From Alcanivoracaceae bacterium (lineage in GTDB: Bacteria > Pseudomonadota > Gammaproteobacteria > Pseudomonadales > Alcanivoracaceae), in the NCBI GenBank assembly GCA_029213045.1, contig JARGPN010000009.1, positions 124,001 to 188,000 of the forward strand: DNA of 64,000 nucleotides, given 5' to 3'. This document shows, one piece after another, positions 51,148-59,714 of this stretch. The notes under the pieces were generated by a model, which was not told the DNA's origin, searched no databases, and saw nothing but the letters and a program-made list of their open reading frames with translations. Within the stretch, counting starts at the first letter, position 1. Each line of letters opens with the position of its first letter. The translations under genes and the position numbers were made by a program.

Positions 51148-54100
51148 ATGAATAAAAAATTACCCCCTAGCTTACGACTGGTTGCCGGGCTCACCTTGCT
51201 TTTGGCAGGCCTGTTAGCTGGCTGTGGTGGCGACCAAGGCGGCGTAACCGTTCCTTGGCGCACGCCAGAGACAGTCATTTTCTCGTACCCCTATCCGCAG
51301 CAAACGGAAGTGCCAACCAGCGCCCCCGTGGTATTGCGATTCTCCTCTGCACTTGACCAAGAAGTGGCCGATGACATCAGCGCACGAATTCAGTTAGTTC
51401 GCGACACCGATGGCAGCACGGTAGCGGTTGACTATCAGCTCGTAGAAGACGGCCAAGGGCTGATTCTGCGTCCTCAATCCCCTCTCGCCCCAACCGAGAC
51501 TTACCAGCTAGTGGTCGGCGGCGACGGACTAGGAGCCATTGATGGCGACACCGTCGAACGCGTGCAATTCCAAGCTGCTGGCGCCCAAGCAGGTTCATCG
51601 GAATCGATGGGAACCGGATCTTTCGCACTACTCTTCGCTCAGCCCATGGACCGGCCGTCATTACTGAGTGAGATCGATGATGCCAGCCACCCCATCGATA
51701 TGAGCACATTCAGAATGGCATTCAACCAAGCGCTCGACCCAACCAGCGCGCTCTACGGTGAAAGCGGTTCTGTTCAGCTTCGAGACAATACCGGCAATCT
51801 GGTGCAAGCATCCATGTTCCTACAAGGTCGCTACCTAAGTTTAGATCCCGCCGAGGATCTGCAGCCGGTTGAGCATACGCTCACCATTAGCGGGGTACGT
51901 GCCGACACCACGGGTGCCACACTGCCAGACTACCAGCGTACTTTTATGCCTGATTCATCACTACCCCGTGCAACGTCGACACTCAAAGTCGGCGCGCTTG
52001 GTGCGGAACAGCCCGAGTTAACCTCAGCATTAACCGGCAACCCGATCAACCAAGTGCCGGTACAATCATTTGTGTTGGGCGATGAGTCATTCACGGGCTT
52101 AACGGGTGACCTGAGTGCTGATCTGGGTTTTGCCCCTCACTTTCCAGACGCAGTACCGCTACGAGTGCCTGCCGGTTCTGTTCTGCGCGGCTCTCCTGTC
52201 GCCGTCAATATATTGGGCGAAGTGTCATCCGGCATTGAAACCGGCGAAGTCACCATTACCCTGCTTAGCGATGCTAACGGCTATCTGATTGCGAACCCAT
52301 TCAGTGACTCACCGTCAGTACCTCGTTATGCATTACTCAATATGGATGCAGCGATGACAGCGCAAGGCCAAGAAGCCAACGCCGCGCTTAGTCAGAATTT
52401 GCTCAACTTGCAAATCGTCGGGCTAGCGGTGGTTGAAAATGGCGTATTGGTATTAGATGCCGTTAGCGTGGTGGAGCCCGAAGTACTGGGTTTAGAGAAA
52501 GCATCCGGCCTGCTCTCATTCCGCATGGAGGCCTACGCGGACCAACGTCAAGCGCCTGCGCCAGCTCAAGACATGCTGCCTTTAGCGCTTCAGTCTTGGG
52601 CGCCAGGGCAAGACTTTCAGGCCAATGCTAGGCCGGGCGATCCCATTATTCTAAATTTCAACAAGCCTCTAGACCCTGATTCAGTCTTTCTTGATGGCGC
52701 CATACAAGTGATCGTGGATGGCATCGTGCAAACACCCCCAATGCGACATGATGGCGCAACAGTGGTGATTGGCGGAGACGTCCTTCAACACGACGACGAT
52801 ATTCAGGTGATTTTGAGCAGCCTTCTTCAAGATATTCAGGGCAATCCGCTGAATGAGGATATGACACTCGATATTCGTCTACCCGAATTCGTTTTGCCCA
52901 ATGGCAACGCCAATGGTCTCCGCGCACCATTGGTCGCCGCCGTCTTTCCTGGTTACCCCTGCGCCATGACGGACGTAACACTTACCGGGCCGCGCGAAGA
53001 TTGGCGCAATGGCCGCTGCGTTGGTGGCAAAAATTCCGACCCACGTCACCCCGTGCCCGATCTTTTCAAGGACTTCAGCCTGCGCGTCATCTTTAGTCGC
53101 AGCGTTGATAAAACCACCGTTAATGCCAGCACCTTTATTGTCGAACGTTTTGACGCAGACACGAACATGTGGACGAACACTACCGGCCATCGAGAGGTGC
53201 TTGCCCAGCGAGTGGAGTTTTTCCCAGATACACCCTGGCAGGTTGATGGGCTGTATCGCTATACATTACTTTCCCAGGAAAGCGCGCCGAATTGTGGCGT
53301 CAACGCCATATGCTCTCCAGATGGCGCCCCCCTACAAACGCGTCAACTCTCTCAGTCCAGCTCTTCCGCACCAGGGCTCAGAGAGGGAGGGCCGGACCTG
53401 ACCAATCACTTTGTCGTGACTGGAGAAAGTGACCGTATTACCCGCGTATCATTGCGCTCACTGCCTTCGGCCGATGTGAATACCAACCTCAGCCTTGATA
53501 GCAACGAGCAGGGTGCAGTACCCGACGGTAACGGCGGCGCCAGCGCAGACGCGAACTACCTGAAGCTTCGATTGAAGGACGTTTCAGGCGTCGTCAGCGA
53601 AGCCAACATCGGTTGTGATATCGGTGACGATTGCCCGGAGAAGCGATTTGCTTTCGTCGGCTCAGGAGCGCTGCAAGCGGGGGTTAGCCACTACGTCCCA
53701 GATGTGGCCGTAAACCGCCGCCTCATCGACAGCGATCCTACGACGTCGAATGAAATTACCGGAGCGATCATTACTAAGGTATTTCCTACGACGCTGACGA
53801 CGACCAGCGTTTTCCTGCAAGCCAAAGCACTGCGTCTAATCACCATCCCGTTAGACACAGGACCTCTCGTGCTCCGTCTTGGATACGAAAATAACCAGCC
53901 CATTACCGGCTACATTACCGACACCCCTGACGGACCTTGGTTTAGCACGACGTTTGATCTAATGGTCGATGCACCTGAGCTAGAGCCTCGACTAATCATT
54001 GAGCTTGGGCACGATATTCGCAGTAAACAGATCACCGGTGTGACGCTGGAAGGGCCTCTGCGTTTTATCGACGATGGTCGCTTAGTGCTCAAAGTTCGTA

Positions 54101-54228
54101 ACCCTGAACCGTTGCTCATACCGGCCAACATTGATCTCTTCGGCATAGGTTTAGCCGGCGTTGAGCTAGAGGTTCCGCCGCTCGGCGTAGACCTGACCTT
54201 TACCTTTCTACCGGTTAAAGATTTTTAA
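51148..54228 (+). CDS. Large surface-type lipoprotein with Ig-like domains
   Basis: This 1026-residue lipoprotein has a signal with lipobox LLAGC near residue 26 (after GGAG Shine-Dalgarno; an upstream in-frame ATG at 51109 is rejected). Repeated Ig-like (Big_5/SbsA-type) beta-sandwich domains contain motifs such as TSAPVVLRFSSALDQ (about 55-70), PIILNFNKPLDPDS and LRVIFSRSVDKTTVNASTF. A C-terminal beta-rich region ends ELEVPPLGVDLTF. Unlike VolA there is no GxSxG nucleophile, so it is probably not a lipase. Its place behind fadL suggests a surface partner that binds or presents the hydrophobic substrate. Ten cysteine-containing loops may be disulfide-bonded. Confidence 0.75.
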   Translation: MNKKLPPSLRLVAGLTLLLAGLLAGCGGDQGGVTVPWRTPETVIFSYPYPQQTEVPTSAPVVLRFSSALDQEVADDISARIQLVRDTDGSTVAVDYQLVEDGQGLILRPQSPLAPTETYQLVVGGDGLGAIDGDTVERVQFQAAGAQAGSSESMGTGSFALLFAQPMDRPSLLSEIDDASHPIDMSTFRMAFNQALDPTSALYGESGSVQLRDNTGNLVQASMFLQGRYLSLDPAEDLQPVEHTLTISGVRADTTGATLPDYQRTFMPDSSLPRATSTLKVGALGAEQPELTSALTGNPINQVPVQSFVLGDESFTGLTGDLSADLGFAPHFPDAVPLRVPAGSVLRGSPVAVNILGEVSSGIETGEVTITLLSDANGYLIANPFSDSPSVPRYALLNMDAAMTAQGQEANAALSQNLLNLQIVGLAVVENGVLVLDAVSVVEPEVLGLEKASGLLSFRMEAYADQRQAPAPAQDMLPLALQSWAPGQDFQANARPGDPIILNFNKPLDPDSVFLDGAIQVIVDGIVQTPPMRHDGATVVIGGDVLQHDDDIQVILSSLLQDIQGNPLNEDMTLDIRLPEFVLPNGNANGLRAPLVAAVFPGYPCAMTDVTLTGPREDWRNGRCVGGKNSDPRHPVPDLFKDFSLRVIFSRSVDKTTVNASTFIVERFDADTNMWTNTTGHREVLAQRVEFFPDTPWQVDGLYRYTLLSQESAPNCGVNAICSPDGAPLQTRQLSQSSSSAPGLREGGPDLTNHFVVTGESDRITRVSLRSLPSADVNTNLSLDSNEQGAVPDGNGGASADANYLKLRLKDVSGVVSEANIGCDIGDDCPEKRFAFVGSGALQAGVSHYVPDVAVNRRLIDSDPTTSNEITGAIITKVFPTTLTTTSVFLQAKALRLITIPLDTGPLVLRLGYENNQPITGYITDTPDGPWFSTTFDLMVDAPELEPRLIIELGHDIRSKQITGVTLEGPLRFIDDGRLVLKVRNPEPLLIPANIDLFGIGLAGVELEVPPLGVDLTFTFLPVKDF

Positions 54229-54248
54229 AACACACCGCTTGTTTTCTT

Positions 54249-54289
54249 AAGCATAAAAAAAGCCCCTACGCGGGGCTTTTTTTATGCTT
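54249..54289 (+). terminator. Long terminator after the lipoprotein gene
   Basis: AAGCATAAAAAAAGCCCC pairs perfectly over 18 bp with its right arm around TACGC. The right arm holds seven T directly after GGGGC. It is symmetric, so it could end transcription from either side, and it separates the lipoprotein gene from the monooxygenase unit. Confidence 0.92.
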
Positions 54290-54378
54290 CCGAGCCGCGA
54301 ACTTACCGCCCGCCGCCCCATAAGTGACCGCAAAAACCAGAGCCGTTCTCTTGTCTTTTGGGTCGCGAGAATATATTG

Positions 54379-54396
54379 TTTGGTCATTCAACCAAA
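54379..54396. promoter_or_regulatory. Palindromic operator, copy C
   Basis: TTTGGTCATTCAACCAAA is an 18-bp palindrome with the arms TTTGGT/ACCAAA, 49 bp before the monooxygenase ATG. It differs from copy B only in two central bases. Confidence 0.8.
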
Positions 54397-54445
54397 TATC
54401 ATCTGGCGAGACACGCCACACACTCATTAGACGGACAGTGACACC

Positions 54446-55972
54446 ATGAAACACAAACATCTCGATGTCTTGATTATTGGTGCGGGCCTATCGGGCATTG
54501 GCGCCGCTTGCCACCTGAGCCGCGACTGCCCTCAGTTACGTTACGGCATTGTCGAACGTCGCAAACGCATTGGCGGCACCTGGGATCTATTTCGCTACCC
54601 CGGCATTCGCTCCGACTCAGACATGTTTACGCTCGGCTATAACTTTCGTCCCTGGACGGAAACCAAAATGCTCGCCGACGGCCCGTCGATTCGAAAGTAC
54701 ATCGAAGAGACCGCTGAACAGCATACCGTCGGAAAACATATTCGATTCGGGCTCAAAGTCACCGATCAAGAATGGAGCAGTAAAAATAATCGCTGGACTA
54801 TTACCGCCTTGAACGAAGAGACCGATGAAGAGGAAACTTTCACGGCAGGGTTCTTGCTAAACTGCACCGGCTATTACAACTATGATGCCGGGTATACGCC
54901 TAAAATATCCGGTCTCACACGTTTTGGCGGAGAGGTTATTCACCCGCAGCATTGGCCAGAAGATTATGACTATAGTGGCAAAAAAGTCGTTGTTATTGGT
55001 AGCGGCGCCACGGCCGTCACGTTAGTACCCGCGATGGCCGAAAAGGCCGCTCATGTGACAATGCTGCAACGGTCTCCCTCCTACGTAGCATCGGTTCCCG
55101 AACAAGATCTTATCTCTAAAAACCTGCGCCGCGTGCTGCCTGAAATGGCCGTTTACCGTATCGCACGGATACGAAATGTCTTGTTGCAGAGAACCGTTTT
55201 TAACCTCTCGATTCGCAAGCCCAAGGCCATCCGTAAACTGTTGCTCGCCGCCGCCAAAAAACAGCTGGGGCCGGACTTCGACATGACGCATTTCCAGCCG
55301 AACTATAACCCTTGGGAAGAGCGTTTGTGCGCAGTGCCAAAGGGCGATCTTTTTAAAGTTCTGCGCGAAGGTAAAGCCTCGGTCGTGACGGATCACATAC
55401 ACTCCGTCACAAAAACAGGCATAAAACTGCAGTCTGGCGAACGCCTACCGGCAGACGTCATCGTGACTGCCACCGGCCTTGATCTGCAAATGTTTGGCGG
55501 TGCAAACATTCGTGTCGACGGACAGGATGTCAACATTTCAGAATCCATAATGTACAAAGGCCTTATGCTAGAGAACGTGCCTAACATGGCCTTAGTTTTC
55601 GGTTACACCAATTCCTCTTGGACTCTAAAAGCTGACATTGCCAGCGAGTTTGTTTGTCGACTGCTAAAGCATATGCAGCGGATTCGCGCGACCAAAGCAA
55701 CCCCTGTCGACACCGAGGGTTGTGGCTCTGATCTCAACTTTCTCAACCTTCGTTCAGGCTACATTCAACGTGCGGATCATCGCCTGCCACGCCAAGGCAA
55801 TAAGCAGCCTTGGCAAAATCTTAATGACTACCTTCGTGACCTTCCGGCTCTTCGCTATGGAAAACTGGATGATGGCCACCTGTGTTTCGAAGGAAAAAAT
55901 CTCAAACACCCCAAGCGCGGCCTAATCCAACAATTATTAGGCGATCCACTACCGGAAGGAGTCAAGCAATGA
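54446..55972 (+). CDS. Flavin-dependent Baeyer-Villiger-type monooxygenase
   Basis: The 508-residue enzyme should insert one oxygen atom into a ketone (or a related substrate) using FAD and NADPH. The FAD loop GAGLSGIG is at 12-19, the NADPH loop GSGATA at 185-190, and the Baeyer-Villiger fingerprint F-x-G-x3-H-x3-W-P at 160-171 with His166. GTWDLFRYPGIRSDSDM is the class B consensus. It resembles EtaA/MymA-type enzymes of mycobacteria. It is the first gene of a three-gene unit behind operator C and overlaps the SDR gene by ATGA. The substrate is unknown, but a long-chain or cyclic ketone is plausible. Confidence 0.9.
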   Translation: MKHKHLDVLIIGAGLSGIGAACHLSRDCPQLRYGIVERRKRIGGTWDLFRYPGIRSDSDMFTLGYNFRPWTETKMLADGPSIRKYIEETAEQHTVGKHIRFGLKVTDQEWSSKNNRWTITALNEETDEEETFTAGFLLNCTGYYNYDAGYTPKISGLTRFGGEVIHPQHWPEDYDYSGKKVVVIGSGATAVTLVPAMAEKAAHVTMLQRSPSYVASVPEQDLISKNLRRVLPEMAVYRIARIRNVLLQRTVFNLSIRKPKAIRKLLLAAAKKQLGPDFDMTHFQPNYNPWEERLCAVPKGDLFKVLREGKASVVTDHIHSVTKTGIKLQSGERLPADVIVTATGLDLQMFGGANIRVDGQDVNISESIMYKGLMLENVPNMALVFGYTNSSWTLKADIASEFVCRLLKHMQRIRATKATPVDTEGCGSDLNFLNLRSGYIQRADHRLPRQGNKQPWQNLNDYLRDLPALRYGKLDDGHLCFEGKNLKHPKRGLIQQLLGDPLPEGVKQ

Positions 55973-56820
55973 AGTCATTTGTCGGAAAAGTCGCGGCCAT
56001 TACAGGAGCAGGGTCTGGCATTGGTCAGGCAACAGCGATTGCGTTGGCGAAAGAAGGGTGCCATTTGGCGATCTCGGATATAAGCCAGCAAAGCCTCGAA
56101 GATACTGTCGAATTGTTGGCGGGCTATTCGGTAAAAGTGAGCACTCATGTTGTTGATGTCAGTGATCGCAAAGCCGTCTATCAATACGCGGACGATGTCG
56201 TGGCCGCACATGGCAAAGTCAACATGATAATGAACAACGCAGGTGTTGGCCTCGGCGAAACCGTTGAGAAAATGCGTTACGAAGACTTTGAATGGCTCAT
56301 GAACATCAATTTTTGGGGCGTGGTATATGGCACGAAAGCATTCCTGCCGCATCTCAAACAATCAGGCGAAGGACACATCATCAATATTTCCAGCATATTC
56401 GGCATTATCGGCGTCCCGACACAATCTGCCTACAATGCTGCGAAATTTGCTGTCCGTGGATTTACCGAGTCGCTACGCGAAGAGCTTGAAATTGAACGCT
56501 GTGGAGTCAGCGCCACATCCGTCCACCCTGGCGGCGTAAAAACCAATATCGCCAAAAATAGTCGCATGGGCGACCTCGACATGGGCAGCAAGGAAGATAT
56601 TTCCGAGCTGTTCGACAAGATCGCCATGACCACCCCTGAGTCCGCTGCCCGCATCATTTTAACCGGCGTCCGCAAGAATCGTCGACGCGTACTGGTTGGT
56701 GCTGATGCAGCCGTAATGGACACAGCCCAAAGACTAATCCCAACGGGTTATCAGCGTGTTCTAGAAACACTTTTCAGAATGAAGCGTGGAGAGAAACGCT
56801 CTTCACAGCGCATTGCCTAA
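55969..56820 (+). CDS. Classical SDR-family dehydrogenase
   Basis: The 283-residue protein has the full short-chain dehydrogenase set: TGAGSGIG at 12-19, NNAG at 89-92, Ser141/Ser142, Tyr155 and Lys159 (YNAAK). Unlike the AtuB SDR it keeps the canonical YxxxK, so it should oxidise an alcohol or reduce a ketone. Its ATG overlaps the monooxygenase TGA (ATGA) behind AAGGAG, so it is translated with it. A plausible role is supplying the ketone for the monooxygenase from a secondary alcohol. The monooxygenase-SDR pair recalls the mycobacterial mymA operon. Confidence 0.88.
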   Translation: MKSFVGKVAAITGAGSGIGQATAIALAKEGCHLAISDISQQSLEDTVELLAGYSVKVSTHVVDVSDRKAVYQYADDVVAAHGKVNMIMNNAGVGLGETVEKMRYEDFEWLMNINFWGVVYGTKAFLPHLKQSGEGHIINISSIFGIIGVPTQSAYNAAKFAVRGFTESLREELEIERCGVSATSVHPGGVKTNIAKNSRMGDLDMGSKEDISELFDKIAMTTPESAARIILTGVRKNRRRVLVGADAAVMDTAQRLIPTGYQRVLETLFRMKRGEKRSSQRIA

Positions 56821-56853
56821 AACTTACCCAATCATTAGCGAATGGAGATCACG

Positions 56854-57738
56854 ATGGCTTCTTCCAGTACTGTAACCAAAATTAGAAAACTCACTGGGGC
56901 AATGGTTGGCATTCCGCCACGCCATATCGATTTTCTTTTTCCCGATACCACGCCTAAGTATTTCTACGCAGGCAATGCCACTGCCACAACATTTTTTGTC
57001 ATGCTCTCCGGCTTTTTCCCGCCCGGCGAACGCTACTTTATGGAATCTGTTCGCCACTTCCGCAGCCACGTAAAAGATGAAACCTTGCGAGCCGCCGTCT
57101 CAGGATTCATGGGTCAGGAGGCTATTCATGGTCGCGAGCACGACCGAATGAATGAGTTCCTGGCAGAGCGGGGTTTTGATATGGAAGCTCCTGACCGGTT
57201 CGTAAAAATCGGGCTTGGCATCCTAGAAATGTTGCCCCATAGCACCCGCTTAGCGGCGACCACATTTATGGAGCATTTTACCGCACTGCTCGCCGAACAA
57301 CTGCTTAATGATGACGGTTTTCGTCAACACGCCGATCCGGAAATGATCAAGATTTGGCAATGGCACGCACTCGAAGAACTCGAACATAAAGCCGTCGCTT
57401 ACGATGTCTATGAGCTCGTCGGCAACACACAAACTGAACGGATCGCCGCAGCACTGGCTTCAATGATTGTCCTACTGCCGATGCTTGGCATTACATGGAC
57501 GTGGATTCTCGCCAAGGACAAACAACTTGGTAATATTCCAGACAACATCGCAGGGCTACTCGCGCTGTTTGGGCCAAAGGGTTTCGTCTCGCAGATCGTG
57601 CCGCGCCTGCCTGAGTTTCTTCAAAAGCGCTTTCACCCGAATGACCACGATACGACAGAACTGGAGAGCATTTGGCGCGACAAGCTTTTCTCGGAAGAAG
57701 GTCAACTCTATGCGCAGCACAATAACCGGATAGCCTAA
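56854..57738 (+). CDS. PF10118 (COG3687) putative di-iron/metal-dependent hydrolase, second copy
   Basis: The 294-residue protein is a paralog of the one at 48458. It keeps FMGQEAIHGREHDRMNEFL (about 85-103) and WQWHALEELEHKAVAYDVYE (about 168-187), the two metal-helix motifs. The N-terminus differs (KLTGAMVGIPPRHIDFLFPDT). ATG follows GGAGATCACG; an earlier ATG four codons upstream is less well spaced. It ends the monooxygenase-SDR transcription unit and abuts a heptamer repeat array. Hydrolysis of the ester made by the monooxygenase is one idea; an oxygenase role is equally possible given the ferritin-like motif. Confidence 0.82.
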   Translation: MASSSTVTKIRKLTGAMVGIPPRHIDFLFPDTTPKYFYAGNATATTFFVMLSGFFPPGERYFMESVRHFRSHVKDETLRAAVSGFMGQEAIHGREHDRMNEFLAERGFDMEAPDRFVKIGLGILEMLPHSTRLAATTFMEHFTALLAEQLLNDDGFRQHADPEMIKIWQWHALEELEHKAVAYDVYELVGNTQTERIAAALASMIVLLPMLGITWTWILAKDKQLGNIPDNIAGLLALFGPKGFVSQIVPRLPEFLQKRFHPNDHDTTELESIWRDKLFSEEGQLYAQHNNRIA

Positions 57739-57790
57739 GCACAGAGCACAGAGCACAGAGCAAGGAGCAAGGAGCAAGGAGCAAGGAGCA
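57738..57790 (+). repeat. Heptamer tandem repeat
   Basis: Three copies of AGCACAG are followed by four copies of AGCAAGG and a partial AGCA, 53 bp in all, starting at the last base of the PF10118 stop codon. Related units (GCAAGGAGCAG) recur near 58066. Confidence 0.9.
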
Positions 57791-57825
57791 TGATCTTTAC
57801 CCAATCAAAAGGGTACGGATCATGC
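57788..57825 (+). other. Imperfect hairpin after the repeat
   Basis: GCATGATC pairs with GATCATGC (8 bp), a 2x2 internal loop follows, then TACCC/GGGTA closes an 8-nt loop. No U-tract follows. It may end or protect the transcript of the monooxygenase unit. The rest of the region up to the GMC stop (58104) is pyrimidine-rich on the plus strand and holds no supported gene. Confidence 0.5.
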
Positions 57826-58104
57826 CGCCTTCCGAACAATACGAGAGATAGAATTAATTAGCGTAAGCTCATAAATGGCTGCTAAAGAAGATATTCTTTC
57901 CTTTCTATTTTTCCTACCTTACCTTTCTCGACCTTCTCTTTCTCTGATTTTTCCGCCCCCGCCGAAACAGAACGACCCACGCCAGCATTCTTATTCGAAT
58001 TCTGCAGTGACTGATAATAGTGACTGGTAATCGTAAATAGCAATCGGTCGTCGGTCAGCTGTCTCGGCAAGGAGCAGAGGGAAAGAAGGGAGGATCAATC
58101 AAAA

Positions 58105-59712
58105 TCAGGCTTGATCCTCGAGGATAAATCGTACCGCCCTCTCTCCGATCATCATGCAGGCCGCATTCGTGTTTCCGCTAATGAGTAACGGCATGACAGA
58201 TGCATCCGCCACGCGCAAACCTCGAACACCGTTCACCCGCAACCGTGCATCCACCACCGAATGATTGTCCGATCCCATGCGGCAGGTGCCCACAGGATGG
58301 TAAATCGTCTCGGCACGCCGACGAATATCGTCTTCAATCTGCGCGTCACTGATGACACTTGCCTCGGGCTGAACGTCACCGCCGTAAACCCCCGCAAAGG
58401 CCTCGGTACGAAACACGTCTCGCGCTAGCTTGACGCCTTCGCGCAACACCGCCATATTTTCTTGTTCCGAAAGATAATTCGGGTCGATCAAAGGCGCAGC
58501 TCTAGGGTCAGGGCTGGCCAACCGAATCTGTCCCCTACTTTTCGGGCGGAGCTGACAGACATGAATCGTGCAACCAAAACCAGGAGTCAGTTTACGGCCA
58601 TGATCACGCAAAAACGTCGGCAAAAAATGCAGTTGCACATCTGGACGCTCCGGGGAACTTAACACGCTCGCGAAAGCGCCCGCTTCAGCGGCATTACTCG
58701 CGAGAAAGCCGCGACGGTACTTAAAGTACTGATAAAACGCCGAAATCAGACGCGGCAGAAAGAACGGCGACAAACCCAAAGCCTGACGACTGCGATCCTT
58801 GATCATGACCGTCATGTCCAAATGATCCTGCAGGTTCTCCCCCACTTCGGGAGAATGGTGATGGCACGCGACTCCAACTTGTGCGAGATGGTCACGATCA
58901 CCAACGCCCGAAAGCATCAACAGCTGAGGAGAATTGATCGCCCCACCAGCCAAAATGACCTCTCTTTTAGCGCCAATGATCGAGTAATTTCCCGCCTCAT
59001 CCTGCACTTCAACACCGACGGCCTGACCGCTGCTAATGATCACTTTCGTCACAAGGGTGTCTGTCAAAATGTGCAGGTTGTCTCGGCCACGCGCGGAATC
59101 AAGAAAGGCACGTGCGGCGCTCCATCGCTGCCCATCTTTCTGAGTAACCTGGAAACGCCCGAAGCCACTTTGTTCGGGACCATTAAAATCATCATTACGA
59201 ACAAAGCCCAGCTGCTCTCCAGCTTTAATAAACAGCGGCGTCAACGGATTAATATCCTTCACCCGGGTCACATTGAGCGGGCCGCCGCGACCATGCCGGT
59301 CATCCTCGGCGTACTCATCGTTATGCTCGTGCTCGTTAAATAATGGCCGAACGCTCTCCCAGTCCCACCCTAGCGCACCGTGTTTCGCCCAGTCGTCATA
59401 ATCTTGTTGCTGACCGCGAATGTAGACCATGGCATTGATCGAACTACTGCCTCCGAGAGTTTTACCGCGCGGCCAATAGAGTGGCCTCATTTTCAAGTTC
59501 TGTTGCGTGACGGTGTTGTAACCCCAGTTCCGCGCCCCTTCCTTAATCAGACCAATCAGGCCAAAGGGAATATTAACGAAACCACTGTTGTCATGAGGCC
59601 CCGCTTCGATAACACAAACAGAATACTTTCCACCTTCACTGAGGCCATTGGCAAGTACGCATCCGGCCGAACCTGCGCCAACGATAACGAAATCAAATTT
59701 TTTAAGCGCCAC
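58105..59712 (-). CDS. GMC-family FAD alcohol dehydrogenase
   Basis: The 535-residue flavoenzyme belongs to the glucose-methanol-choline oxidoreductase family and most resembles AlkJ/choline-dehydrogenase types. It has GAGSAGCVLANGL (FAD loop), the GMC signature PRGKTLGGSSSINAMVYIRG, and the C-terminal HPVGTCRMGSDNHSVVD and SGNTNAACM. It would oxidise a primary alcohol to aldehyde, feeding the respiratory chain. The start is GTG behind GGAGAATAGTT, 2 bp after the acyl-CoA dehydrogenase stop. It is the last gene of a leftward operon with two acyl-CoA dehydrogenases, a ligase and a thioesterase. Confidence 0.9.
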   Translation of the reverse strand: MALKKFDFVIVGAGSAGCVLANGLSEGGKYSVCVIEAGPHDNSGFVNIPFGLIGLIKEGARNWGYNTVTQQNLKMRPLYWPRGKTLGGSSSINAMVYIRGQQQDYDDWAKHGALGWDWESVRPLFNEHEHNDEYAEDDRHGRGGPLNVTRVKDINPLTPLFIKAGEQLGFVRNDDFNGPEQSGFGRFQVTQKDGQRWSAARAFLDSARGRDNLHILTDTLVTKVIISSGQAVGVEVQDEAGNYSIIGAKREVILAGGAINSPQLLMLSGVGDRDHLAQVGVACHHHSPEVGENLQDHLDMTVMIKDRSRQALGLSPFFLPRLISAFYQYFKYRRGFLASNAAEAGAFASVLSSPERPDVQLHFLPTFLRDHGRKLTPGFGCTIHVCQLRPKSRGQIRLASPDPRAAPLIDPNYLSEQENMAVLREGVKLARDVFRTEAFAGVYGGDVQPEASVISDAQIEDDIRRRAETIYHPVGTCRMGSDNHSVVDARLRVNGVRGLRVADASVMPLLISGNTNAACMMIGERAVRFILEDQA

Positions 59713-59714
59713 AA

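Noticed and set aside
51148-54228. Lipase function for the large lipoprotein
   Set aside because: No GxSxG motif or following Asp/His pattern was found despite the Ig-like similarity.
57738-57790. A CRISPR array
   Set aside because: Units are 7 bp and directly tandem, without spacers; no cas gene is near.
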